DNA from: Bacteroidetes bacterium UBA7688
GTDB taxonomy: Bacteria > Bacteroidota > Bacteroidia > Chitinophagales > Chitinophagaceae
Length of the DNA: 7,263 nt
Direction of reading: 5' to 3'
NCBI GenBank assembly: GCA_002482815.1
Contig: DLGS01000294.1
Location: 13,359-20,621 of the forward strand
Below, in pieces: positions 1-6,512 of this stretch. The stretch's first letter is position 1. Every line of letters starts with the position of its first letter. The notes under the pieces were generated by a model. That model saw only the letters and a list, made by a program, of their open reading frames with translations, ran no database searches and was not told the origin of the DNA. The position numbers were made by a program, and so were the translations under genes.

Positions 1-690
1 GGTGTGGGCTTGGTTACAAGCATCGTTCCGCAACAAAATTATACCGCTATTCAGACTGCTGCACCGGAAGCCATGTGTATTACTTCAGGTGAAAATTTCA
101 TAGAAAACATTGAACAGGCTGACGCTGCAAGCTCATTTGGCATTGGCATTGGAATGGGCTCTGAAGAAGCAACCGCAAACGCCTTTATTAGTTTTGTAGA
201 ACACTGCAATAAACCAACTGTATTTGACGCAGACGCGTTGAACATTCTGGCACAACACATTGAACTGATGAATAAGATTCCGGAAAATTCGATTCTTACT
301 CCGCACGTTGGTGAGTGTGACCGCTTGTTTGGCAAAAGCATCAATAGCATGCAGCGTGTTGAACATATACGGATGCAGGCGATGCGCTATAAGGTTTGTA
401 TTGTATTAAAAGGACACAGGACGGTGATTGCAACACCGGAAGGAGATTGCTTTTATAATACCAACGGCAATGCCGGAATGGCAAAAGGAGGAAGCGGAGA
501 TGTCTTAACAGGCATGTTGGCCGGACTGCTGGCACAAGGATACAAAGCCGAACACGCTGCATTGCTGGGGGTTTTCCTTCACGGATTGTCGGGTGATATT
601 GCTGAACAATTCCAGGGTCAGCAGGCAATGAATGCAGGTGATCTCATCAGTAATTTAGGCGGAGCATGGCAAAAGTTAGCAAAAATGTAA
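1..690 (+). CDS. nnrD: ADP-dependent NAD(P)H-hydrate dehydratase domain (5'-partial, probably bifunctional NnrE-NnrD)
   Basis: This is the C-terminal part of the enzyme that repairs hydrated NAD(P)H (NADHX/NADPHX) by ADP- or ATP-dependent dehydration in the cytoplasm. The frame is open from base 1, so the true start lies upstream; 229 residues are visible. The GVGLVT segment with a following PEAM matches the early part of the ribokinase-like YjeF C-terminal domain. Further on are FDADALN (about visible residues 75-81), TPHVGE (100-105), a KGHRTVIATP strand (about 137-146) and the nucleotide/catalytic loop NGNAGMAKGGSGDVLTG (155-171), with the presumed catalytic Asp at 167. In most Bacteroidota this domain is fused behind an NnrE epimerase domain of about 200 residues, which would lie outside the window; that fusion is inferred. 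TPHVGECDRLFG differs slightly from the commoner TPHPGE/TPHPKE form, but the residues central to the fold are present. The gene ends 69 bp before the response regulator, with no terminator hairpin between them. Confidence 0.94.
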   Translation, partial: GVGLVTSIVPQQNYTAIQTAAPEAMCITSGENFIENIEQADAASSFGIGIGMGSEEATANAFISFVEHCNKPTVFDADALNILAQHIELMNKIPENSILTPHVGECDRLFGKSINSMQRVEHIRMQAMRYKVCIVLKGHRTVIATPEGDCFYNTNGNAGMAKGGSGDVLTGMLAGLLAQGYKAEHAALLGVFLHGLSGDIAEQFQGQQAMNAGDLISNLGGAWQKLAKM

Positions 691-729
691 ATTTGTTAAG
701 ATAATCTAGGTTCTACACCTACGTTCCTT

Positions 730-737
730 TACATTTG
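730..737 (+). promoter_or_regulatory. Putative Bacteroidota -7 promoter element
   Basis: TACATTTG matches the Bacteroidota TAnnTTTG -7 consensus and ends 22 bp before the response regulator ATG, which would give a leader of roughly 15-18 nt. No TTTG -33 box lies at the usual 19-21 bp spacing; the nearest upstream TTTG is at 692-695, which is too far. The call therefore rests on one half-site and its position. Confidence 0.4.
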
Positions 738-759
738 AATAATCGAAACTAAAATTAAT

Positions 760-1464
760 ATGGAAAAAGAAAAATCAAAAGTGCTCCTCGTCGAAGATGA
801 TACCAACTTTGGTATTGTACTCAAAAATTTTCTTGAACTGAACGACCTTATCGTAGAACTTTGCCGCGATGGTATTTTGGGGCTTGCCGCTTTCCGCCGT
901 GAAAAATTTGATATCTGCCTGCTTGATGTGATGATGCCTAATATGGATGGATTTACCCTTGCTGAAGAAATTCGCAATGTAGACCCGGACATTCCATTAT
1001 TTTTCCTTTCTGCAAAAAGTATGAAAGATGATATTTTGAACGGCTACAAATTGGGCGCTGACGATTATATCACCAAACCATTTGACAGTGATGTGTTACT
1101 GCACAAAATCAAAGCTGTGCTGAAACGCAACCAGGAACTCAATGAAAAACAACATTCACAAATAGAATTTAAAATAGGCAAGTACGACTTCAACAGCAAA
1201 ATCCGCTCGCTTACTGCAGACGGAACAACACAAACACTTTCTCCAAAAGAGAATGAATTATTGTTGATGCTGGCCGAATATAAAAATGATTTGCTTCCCC
1301 GTGAGCAGGCGCTAAAGCGCATCTGGGGCAGTGATACATACTTCAATGGCCGCAGTATGGATGTTTATATTGCTAAATTGCGCAAATACCTGAAAGACGA
1401 TTCTTCTGTAGAAATCGTTAATATCCACGGTATGGGATTCCGACTGGTAGTTCCGGAAAGCTAG
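760..1464 (+). CDS. OmpR/PhoB-family response regulator, RprY-like
   Basis: This 234-residue protein is a two-component DNA-binding response regulator. The receiver domain (about 7-124) has the acidic pair at Glu12-Asp13-Asp14, the phospho-acceptor Asp56 in LLDVMMP, the switch Ser84 in FLSAK, and Tyr103 and Lys106 in DDYITKP. The C-terminal winged-helix domain (about 134-232) has the Trans_Reg_C pattern: TLSPKENELLLML, RSMDVYIAKLRKYL as the recognition region, and INIHGMGFRL-type wing residues near the end. The sequence closely resembles Bacteroides RprY as I remember it (DGFTLAEE, GADDYITKPF, ARSMDVYI-like segments), so it is probably that orthologue group; I leave the symbol blank because function in this organism is unknown. 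No histidine kinase is adjacent in the window: the gene downstream is convergent and the one upstream is nnrD. The ATG at 760 follows an A-rich leader (AAAATTAAT) without a Shine-Dalgarno site, as is usual in this phylum. A strong hairpin terminator follows the stop. Confidence 0.96.
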   Translation: MEKEKSKVLLVEDDTNFGIVLKNFLELNDLIVELCRDGILGLAAFRREKFDICLLDVMMPNMDGFTLAEEIRNVDPDIPLFFLSAKSMKDDILNGYKLGADDYITKPFDSDVLLHKIKAVLKRNQELNEKQHSQIEFKIGKYDFNSKIRSLTADGTTQTLSPKENELLLMLAEYKNDLLPREQALKRIWGSDTYFNGRSMDVYIAKLRKYLKDDSSVEIVNIHGMGFRLVVPES

Positions 1465-1481
1465 TTTTTTATACAACATTT

Positions 1482-1513
1482 AAAAGGCACCCAACAGCTG
1501 TTGGGTGCCTTTT
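1482..1513. terminator. Bidirectional intrinsic terminator (perfect 32-bp palindrome)
   Basis: The arms 1482-1497 and 1498-1513 are exact reverse complements, built on GGCACCCAAC / GTTGGGTGCC. Allowing a minimal AGCT loop, the stem is about 14 bp, with a T-run to 1515 on the + side. On the opposite strand the complementary AAAA arm also supplies T residues. It lies 17 bp after the response regulator stop and 21 bp before the stop of the convergent DCC gene, so it can serve both transcripts. Confidence 0.93.
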
Positions 1514-1534
1514 TTATTTACGCTTTTTAAAAAA

Positions 1535-1939
1535 TTACAAAAACCTGCTTTTCAATTCAGCAGTAGGAATCATGCACTCATCCCTTTTTCCAAACAATTT
1601 ATAACGGTTTCTGGCAATTAAATTATACACTCCATCCCGAATAAATTTTGGAACAATAATTAAACCATACAATAAAGAAAATCTACCGCCCAACAACTTC
1701 ATCACCCTGAGTGCCGCAGTAGATTGTGTGTAATAATTTCCTCCCGAAATCAATACGAAACTATCTGATTTATGTTGATCGAAACCACCGGCAGCAAGTA
1801 ATTCCTGCCCTTTGGCCGATTGCAGCGAAGCAAATTTAAATTGCTTCATTTTATCATTGCGAATTACAAACTGAACTGAACCGTTGCATAAATTGCAAAC
1901 TCCATCAAATAGTATGATATGCTCAGTTTGTCCAGGCAT
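1535..1939 (-). CDS. DCC-family thiol-disulfide oxidoreductase (DUF393/YuxK-like)
   Basis: This 134-residue protein has the full DCC (DUF393) pattern. It opens with the ILFDGVCNLCNG signature, giving the DxxCxxC core Asp12-Cys15-Cys18. The middle contains FASLQS and an STAALRVMKLLGG helix, and the end has FGKRDECMIPTAELKSRFL, in which Cys122 and the final Arg-Phe-Leu are typical. The family is predicted to be thioredoxin-like from its CxxC motif, but substrates are mostly unknown, so a redox role is a family-level inference. No signal peptide is seen, so it is probably cytoplasmic or loosely membrane-associated. It is the last gene of the beta-lactamase/FMN-reductase cassette: its ATG follows the preceding TAA after a single base, which suggests translational coupling. 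Its length is normal for the family, and its transcript should end at the palindromic terminator at 1482-1513. Confidence 0.93.
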   Translation of the reverse strand: MPGQTEHIILFDGVCNLCNGSVQFVIRNDKMKQFKFASLQSAKGQELLAAGGFDQHKSDSFVLISGGNYYTQSTAALRVMKLLGGRFSLLYGLIIVPKFIRDGVYNLIARNRYKLFGKRDECMIPTAELKSRFL

Positions 1940-1940
1940 C

Positions 1941-2492
1941 TTAGCTACTTAATTTTTCAGTATACCACAACAGTTCATTGATAAATGCGCCTGCACGTTT
2001 GTCCGTTGCCTCTTTATCCATAGCATTTCCCTGCTCGTCAAAAGATTTTTCGATAGTAGCAACCGGAAACATGGTTGGCACCATTGTTGCGCCAATTTTC
2101 CATAGCGTAAACAACAGGGAAGTAATGACCTGCGTTCCGGCAAAAGCTCCTGCAGAAACCATCGAAACAGCTATTGGCTTGCGTTTCCACTCATCATAAA
2201 GCAAATCCGTTACATTCTTAAGGCTCGCGGGATAGCCACCATTATACTCCGGTGTAACAATCAGAATTGCATCTGCAGCTGTAATTTTTGATGCAAAATC
2301 CAACACTTTCTCAGATGGATTTTTTTGAAACCTCAGGCGTTCATTAAAAATCGGGAAATCATATTCTGCCAGATCAATAATAGAAACTTCCGCAAGATTG
2401 TTAGACGTTATATATTGTTGGAAATAACGCGCAACACGCGGGCTCTTGGCTCCTTCACGGACGCTTGATGACAATATAGCTATATGTTTCAT
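1941..2492 (-). CDS. NADPH-dependent FMN reductase (flavodoxin-fold NAD(P)H oxidoreductase)
   Basis: This 183-residue protein belongs to the NADPH-dependent FMN reductase family (ChrR/azoreductase-like). After the first strand (KHIAILSSS) comes the FMN-phosphate loop SSSVREGAKSPRVA (about 8-21), a variant of GSxRxxS. The isoalloxazine-contact segment is IVTPEYNGGYPASLKNVTD (about 78-96), containing PEYN and the usual P-x-x-L-K-N helix start. The SAGAFAGT stretch (113-120) is the later flavin/dimer segment. Such enzymes reduce free or bound FMN, quinones or other acceptors with NAD(P)H in the cytosol; the physiological acceptor cannot be read from sequence. Its ATG overlaps the stop of the upstream beta-lactamase-like gene in a TAATG junction at about 2490-2494, and its stop is one base from the next start. 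It is therefore the middle gene of a tightly packed three-gene operon. Confidence 0.94.
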   Translation of the reverse strand: MKHIAILSSSVREGAKSPRVARYFQQYITSNNLAEVSIIDLAEYDFPIFNERLRFQKNPSEKVLDFASKITAADAILIVTPEYNGGYPASLKNVTDLLYDEWKRKPIAVSMVSAGAFAGTQVITSLLFTLWKIGATMVPTMFPVATIEKSFDEQGNAMDKEATDKRAGAFINELLWYTEKLSS

Positions 2493-3358
2493 TATTTGGT
2501 TTGGTTCTTTTTAGAAGTGTAATCTGTCAGAATTTTATTCAGAATTGCAATGCGCTTTTGGGTATATTCCATGCTGGTATCCTCTTTGGCGACATCAAAA
2601 TTTTGCGCAAAAAAGTAAACGTATTCGCGCACATCACTTTTATTCATCGAGCCTTTTTGCTCTTTTACTTTCATTTCATATTCTGCAAAGCCAACCACCC
2701 ATAAAATCTGATTTGTTGGCGTTTGTCCCCAACCTGTTTTATAATAAAGTTTACGGCCATTGGCTGTCTCGTGCAGCATCAGGCTTCTGACAATCCTTTG
2801 GCTACGATCGGTAAAAGGCAATTGATTAAAGTATAATTTCTTTAAAAAACCAACCTGTTCATCTGCCGAAATTTTCAGTGAATTATCGGTCCAGCAAGTC
2901 GCAACTGAATCCCCGATTGTTTTATTACCATAACGTACCGTGTCCAGAAACTGTTGCAACCTTTCTTTACCGATGCGTCTTGCAACTTCTTTAAAATATG
3001 GTTCAGAACTGGTCTCGAAGGCCTCTCGCAAATTCATATCTCTGTTCCATTCCGGATGTTTTGTCACTTCGCCATTCCAGGGAATTATAAATTTATCATC
3101 CTGCACAACACCTAATTCAAGCGCTGCCAGCGACAGGAAAATCTTAAAGGTAGAAGCCGGCGTAAAATGGGCAGTATCTCTATTCAGATTATAATAATGA
3201 ACCGCATCTTGCGTATGGTCGCGCAAAATGAAACCTGCATTTTTTATGCCGGCGTCCTCAAAATATTTACCCCACTCTTTGTTGTCATAAATACGTGCAT
3301 CCTGGCAGGAACTCAAGGTCAATAAACATAAACATGTCAGAATAAAAATGCGATTCAT
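2492..3358 (-). CDS. Class D (OXA-type) beta-lactamase-like lipoprotein with altered SxV motif
   Basis: From the ATG at 3358 the protein has 288 residues. It starts with a lipoprotein signal (MNRIFILTCLCLLTLSSC, lipobox Cys18), predicting periplasmic membrane anchoring. Class D motifs appear in order: STFK with nucleophile Ser69 and the usually carbamylated Lys72; Ser117 at the SxV position, reading Ser-Ser-Glu instead of Ser-x-Val; YGN at 143-145; Trp156, equivalent to OXA Trp154; and KTG at 207-209. FETSSEPYFKEVARRIG aligns well with the OXA helix around SxV, so the Glu119 replacement looks real. The protein is probably a serine beta-lactamase or a related penicillin-binding enzyme; activity is not assured with Glu119. 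A longer reading from 3436 is possible, but the 26 extra residues would sit ahead of the lipoprotein signal and across the likely promoter, so I reject it. It is the first gene of the operon with the FMN reductase and DCC protein, and divergent from the permease. Confidence 0.87.
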   Translation of the reverse strand: MNRIFILTCLCLLTLSSCQDARIYDNKEWGKYFEDAGIKNAGFILRDHTQDAVHYYNLNRDTAHFTPASTFKIFLSLAALELGVVQDDKFIIPWNGEVTKHPEWNRDMNLREAFETSSEPYFKEVARRIGKERLQQFLDTVRYGNKTIGDSVATCWTDNSLKISADEQVGFLKKLYFNQLPFTDRSQRIVRSLMLHETANGRKLYYKTGWGQTPTNQILWVVGFAEYEMKVKEQKGSMNKSDVREYVYFFAQNFDVAKEDTSMEYTQKRIAILNKILTDYTSKKNQTK

Positions 3359-3380
3359 AATGCTATAAAAAATTAGGCCG

Positions 3381-3388
3381 CAAAGATA
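3381..3388 (-). promoter_or_regulatory. Putative -7 promoter element for the beta-lactamase operon
   Basis: On the minus strand this reads TATCTTTG, an exact TAnnTTTG match followed by C, and it ends 22 bp upstream of the ATG at 3358. Transcription starting about 7 nt downstream would give a leader of about 16 nt. No clear -33 TTTG lies at standard spacing. Its position supports the 3358 start over the longer reading from 3436. Confidence 0.5.
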
Positions 3389-3457
3389 AGCTAAAAGGCG
3401 GGCTTGATTTCTGTTTGACAGGGTGAAACTGTGCAAACAATTCGTATTGATTTTTTT

Positions 3458-3472
3458 CCTTGCTTTGCAAGG
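3458..3472 (+). repeat. Short inverted repeat at the permease start
   Basis: CCTTGC (3458-3463) and GCAAGG (3467-3472) are exact reverse complements separated by TTT. They overlap the alternative TTG start and the first base of the preferred GTG. A 7-T run precedes rather than follows the repeat, so it does not look like a terminator for either strand. It could be a weak RNA hairpin at the initiation site, or chance. Confidence 0.45.
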
Positions 3473-4692
3473 TGAATCTTCCCTTATTTATAGCCAGCCG
3501 ATATCTGATAAAGCAGAAAGGAGCCTTTTCTTCCTTTATTATTAAAATGGGCATTATCGCAACTTCTCTCAGCGTTGCTGTAATGATTCTTTCTGTTTGT
3601 GTGGTCGGAGGATTTAAAAGTGTTATCCGGGACAAGATTTATAGTTTTTGGGGGCACGTTTTAGTTGTTCCATACAATGACAACCCTGCAAATATTATTG
3701 CTGAAAAACCTGTATCCTACAGCAGTTCAGTAGTATCAATGATTCAGGCAGATGCCAATGTAAAAAGCGTTTCAATGTTCGCATTACGCCCGGCTATTTT
3801 ACAGTTTAAGGGACAAATGGAAGGTTTGAAATTGAAAGGCATATCAAAAGATTATACTATCCCACCATCTTTAAATCTGAAAGGAAAGCAGCTGAATTAT
3901 GCTGACACCAGCTATTCCCGTGAAATAATAATTTCTAAAACAACAGCGAACAAATTGTTCCTTCATATTGGCGATGATGTGCTTTTATATTTTCTGGAGA
4001 CCGGCTCGACAATGCCCCGAATCCGGAAATTGAAAATCGCAGGCCTTTACCACACAGGCATGGAAGATGTGGACCAATATTTTGGGATTTGCGACATCCG
4101 TTTACTGCAACATATCAACAACTGGACTGCCGATCAGATTAATGGATATCAGATAACTGCAAAGAATGAAGATTTTGCACCGGCAATAGCAGACAGAATT
4201 TTCAAAAATTCAGAGCTTTCCACAGAAACAATCACTGATATTTACCCAGGCATCATTGATTGGTTAAATGTTCAGGATCTTACTGTACGGGTATTGTTGA
4301 TCATCATGAGTATTGTGGCAACAATCAGTCTGGGAGCGGCATTGCTGATTTTAATTGTGGAGCGGGCCAATATTACCGGATTACTTAAGGCGCTGGGTCT
4401 TAATAACGGTTCGACCCAAAAAATCTTCCTGTATATTGCCTTGCTGACGGGAGGACTGGGGGTTCTTTTTGGAAATATTTTTGCGATAGGCGTCTGTCTT
4501 GCACAACAACAATACGGTTTCCTGAAAATGACAGAGAGCACCTATTTTATGGACACTGTTCCCATGAGCCTCAATATTGGTTACATTTTATTAGTTGATA
4601 TTGCGACTATACTGATTACTGTAATTTGTATGTGGTTGCCCACTTTATATGTTCGCAGAATGCAGCCTGCAAAGGTTTTGCAATTTAAATAA
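3472..4692 (+). CDS. ABC transporter permease, LolE/MacB (FtsX-like) family
   Basis: This inner-membrane permease has the MacB/LolC-E architecture: TM1 at about residues 26-48, a large periplasmic domain (about 50-268), then TM2 (270-296), TM3 (317-345) and TM4 (368-392), with an FtsX domain at the C-terminus. The N-terminus MNLPLFIASRYL, the VMILSVCVVGGFK stretch and the cytoplasmic coupling segment VERANITGLLKALGL are typical of Bacteroidota lipoprotein-releasing permeases, which extract or export lipoproteins or other envelope cargo using a LolD-like ATPase. No ATPase gene is adjacent, which is common in this phylum. I chose the GTG at 3472 because it gives the family-typical MNLPLF start. 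A TTG at 3460 would add Met-Leu-Cys-Lys and cannot be excluded; the frame is closed by a stop at 3448-3450. A small hairpin covers the start. The gene ends 17 bp from a convergent gene. The substrate is inferred only from the family. Confidence 0.9.
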   Translation: MNLPLFIASRYLIKQKGAFSSFIIKMGIIATSLSVAVMILSVCVVGGFKSVIRDKIYSFWGHVLVVPYNDNPANIIAEKPVSYSSSVVSMIQADANVKSVSMFALRPAILQFKGQMEGLKLKGISKDYTIPPSLNLKGKQLNYADTSYSREIIISKTTANKLFLHIGDDVLLYFLETGSTMPRIRKLKIAGLYHTGMEDVDQYFGICDIRLLQHINNWTADQINGYQITAKNEDFAPAIADRIFKNSELSTETITDIYPGIIDWLNVQDLTVRVLLIIMSIVATISLGAALLILIVERANITGLLKALGLNNGSTQKIFLYIALLTGGLGVLFGNIFAIGVCLAQQQYGFLKMTESTYFMDTVPMSLNIGYILLVDIATILITVICMWLPTLYVRRMQPAKVLQFK

Positions 4693-4709
4693 GCCCTGTC
4701 GCGAAAAGT

Positions 4710-5234
4710 TTACTTAATTGCTTTCACTTCGGATAAAAGTTCGTCAACGCTTTTAATTTCTTTCAGCATTTTTACCAACCTTTTATTTTTGTCATATATA
4801 GCTGCAAAAGGAACCGTTTTTGTATGAAAAAAGTTGGCAAAGAAAAAAGTCATATCCTGACCAAGGGTTATTTGCTCAAATTCCAATAATTTATTCCTCG
4901 CAGCAAATTGCTTGATGGCAATAATGGGTAAAGGTGCAGAAAGCAAACAAAGGTTCACTGAATCAAAGGATGAAATGTTCTGCGTCAAGCCAAGGGAAAT
5001 TTCGGCACAATGACTGCAATCAGGACTAAATAATAAGAAAACTGTTGGCCTGTTATTATTAATGGTACCGGTATTCACAATTGTCTCCCCGTCTAATAAT
5101 AATATTTCAAAAGATGGCAATTTACTGCCAATTGCGGGATAAAAAATCTCCGGAGTTTGTTTTTGAGCAAAGACGGTAGCCGGCAAAAGAATGCAGAAAA
5201 ACAGGAACCTTGCAATGTCAAGTGCTTTTCCCAT
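4710..5234 (-). CDS. Secreted thioredoxin-like (TlpA/redoxin-type) protein
   Basis: This 174-residue protein starts with a hydrophobic signal segment (about 9-23) ending in V-F-A before Gln24, consistent with signal peptidase I cleavage and a periplasmic location. The mature part resembles the thioredoxin/AhpC-TSA fold of TlpA-type proteins. IGSKLPSFEILLLDGE is the usual entry strand, PTVFLLFSPDCSHCAE carries the active-site CxxC (Cys73-Ser-His-Cys76), and TKTVPFAAIYD supplies the expected cis-proline (Pro142) before the last strands. Such proteins reduce or exchange disulfides in secreted proteins or in cytochrome maturation; the partner is unknown. The ATG overlaps the stop of the gamma-carbonic anhydrase gene in a TAATG junction, so translation is probably coupled, and this is the last gene of that operon. 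It converges on the permease with a 17-bp gap in which I see no terminator. Sequence conservation outside the motifs is low, so the subfamily is uncertain. Confidence 0.84.
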   Translation of the reverse strand: MGKALDIARFLFFCILLPATVFAQKQTPEIFYPAIGSKLPSFEILLLDGETIVNTGTINNNRPTVFLLFSPDCSHCAEISLGLTQNISSFDSVNLCLLSAPLPIIAIKQFAARNKLLEFEQITLGQDMTFFFANFFHTKTVPFAAIYDKNKRLVKMLKEIKSVDELLSEVKAIK

Positions 5235-5746
5235 TATTTAAACCAGCTGCTGTATTTGAGATAATTATTGGCAATTCTTTCCACTTCGCCTTTCATTAAT
5301 TCCGGACTTACATCTTTAACTTTTTTGGCCGGAACGCCGGCAAAAATACTGCCAGGCGGTACTATTGTCCCTTCCAAAACAACAGCTCCGGCAGCAATGA
5401 TACTGCCAGTACCGATATGTGCGTTATCCATTGCAATCGCCCCCATTCCAATCAGCACATTATCTTCTACAACACATCCATGAACAATGGCGTTATGCCC
5501 TACTGAAACACTGTTTCCGAGAATAGTTTCTGTCTTTTCAAACGTGCAGTGAATGCAGGCTCCGTCCTGAATATTAACCTTATTACCCATGCGGATTTTA
5601 TTCACATCTCCACGAATAACGGCATTGAACCATACGCTGCAATCTTTGCCCATTACGACGTCACCCACTATTGTGGCGTTTGGTGCAATAAAACAATCTT
5701 CAGGAATTTGTGGCATTATGCCATTAACAGGGAGGATGACCGGCAT
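5234..5746 (-). CDS. Gamma-carbonic anhydrase family hexapeptide-repeat protein (YrdA/PaaY-like)
   Basis: This 170-residue protein is made of hexapeptide repeats that form a left-handed beta-helix, followed by a C-terminal helix (about 148-168); the family assembles as trimers. The metal site of gamma carbonic anhydrases is intact: His66 in DGACIHC, and His84 and His89 in SVGHNAIVHG. Arg45 and Asp47 in VIRGDVNKI and Gln60 in NIQDG match the conserved active-site or interface residues. The closing PGSIFAGVPAKKVKDV is standard. Members such as YrdA and PaaY bind zinc, but their reported activities vary (carbonic anhydrase or thioesterase-like), so the reaction is left open. It is predicted cytoplasmic. 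It lies 13 bp downstream of the glycosyltransferase and overlaps the thioredoxin-like gene by one base, as the middle gene of a three-gene operon. Length and motifs are normal. Confidence 0.96.
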   Translation of the reverse strand: MPVILPVNGIMPQIPEDCFIAPNATIVGDVVMGKDCSVWFNAVIRGDVNKIRMGNKVNIQDGACIHCTFEKTETILGNSVSVGHNAIVHGCVVEDNVLIGMGAIAMDNAHIGTGSIIAAGAVVLEGTIVPPGSIFAGVPAKKVKDVSPELMKGEVERIANNYLKYSSWFK

Positions 5747-5759
5747 TGTAATTCAGAAT

Positions 5760-6479
5760 TTATTTCGCCCAGATATTATACTTCATAATGCACCAGATTG
5801 CGCGAAAACCATCTTTCCAACCAATTTTTTTTCCTTCTTCATAAGTGCGGCCATAGTAGGAAATTCCAACTTCATAAATGCGCACTTTCGGAACGCGACT
5901 CAATTTGGCGGTTACTTCAGGTTCAAACCCAAACCTCTTTTCCTTTAAATTAAGGCTTTGGATAACTTCTCTGCGACATAACTTGTAGCAGGTTTCCATA
6001 TCAGTAAGGTTGAGATTGGTTAACATATTGCTCATCATTGTCAGCATTTTATTGCCGATGGAATGCCAGAAAAACAATATGCGGTGCGGATTTCCACCCA
6101 TAAACCTTGAACCATAGACAACATCAGCAAAACCGTCAAGAATCGGTTGCAACAACAAATTAAATTCATTCGGATCATACTCAAGATCTGCGTCCTGAAT
6201 AATGACATATTCACCTGTAGCATTTTTAATTCCGGTATGCAAGGCAGCACCTTTACCCTGATTTACTTCATGGGCAAAATAGGCAATTGGTAAATCAGGA
6301 TTAGCTTTCTTATAGGTAAAAATTGCCTCTTCAGTATTATCCTTCGAACAATCATTTACAATTATGACTTCCTTTTGTATGCCACCAATAAGATTTACAG
6401 CTTTCACTTTATTCAAAATATTATGAATAGTTGCGCCTTCATTATAAGCTGGTATTACGATTGAAAGTGTAATGCTCAT
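5760..6479 (-). CDS. Family 2 glycosyltransferase (polyprenol-phosphate sugar transferase-like, DPM1 type)
   Basis: This 239-residue protein is a GT-A fold glycosyltransferase. It opens with ITLSIVIPAYNEG (nucleotide-sugar strand), then VIIVNDCSKDNTEE, VNQGKGAALHTGIKNATGEY, and the metal-binding DxD-type motif IIQDADLEYDP with Asp96-Ala-Asp98. Later come VVYGSRFMGG and the acceptor-side segments TDMETCYKLCRR and KRFGFEPEVTAKL, which are typical of the DPM1/DPG-synthase-like group that moves a sugar from a nucleotide donor to a polyprenyl phosphate. No C-terminal transmembrane helices follow, so it is the short, single-domain form, acting at the cytoplasmic face of the membrane. The donor sugar and acceptor cannot be read from sequence. 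It is first in the operon with the gamma-carbonic anhydrase and thioredoxin-like genes, and is divergent from thyA. The ATG at 6479 is the natural start for the family. Confidence 0.95.
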   Translation of the reverse strand: MSITLSIVIPAYNEGATIHNILNKVKAVNLIGGIQKEVIIVNDCSKDNTEEAIFTYKKANPDLPIAYFAHEVNQGKGAALHTGIKNATGEYVIIQDADLEYDPNEFNLLLQPILDGFADVVYGSRFMGGNPHRILFFWHSIGNKMLTMMSNMLTNLNLTDMETCYKLCRREVIQSLNLKEKRFGFEPEVTAKLSRVPKVRIYEVGISYYGRTYEEGKKIGWKDGFRAIWCIMKYNIWAK

Positions 6480-6504
6480 GGGATAATAACCGTTAAATTT
6501 TGGT

Positions 6505-6512
6505 GCAATTTA
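6505..6512 (-). promoter_or_regulatory. Possible -7 promoter element for the glycosyltransferase operon
   Basis: On the minus strand this reads TAAATTGC, one base short of TAnnTTTG, and lies 25 bp upstream of the glycosyltransferase ATG. That would give a leader of roughly 18 nt, similar to the other promoters proposed in this window. No -33 box is visible at standard spacing. Confidence 0.27.

Noticed and set aside
3359..3436. N-terminal extension of the beta-lactamase-like protein from an ATG at 3436
   Set aside because: It would place 26 residues ahead of a clear lipoprotein signal peptide and put the start upstream of the TATCTTTG promoter-like site.
3363..3635. 90-residue minus-strand open frame spanning the divergent region
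   Set aside because: It overlaps the N-terminus of the permease in antisense, and its translation shows no domain; the permease frame has clear family motifs.
4693..4709. Search for a terminator between the convergent permease and thioredoxin-like genes
   Set aside because: The 17-bp gap and flanks show no stable inverted repeat with a T-run.
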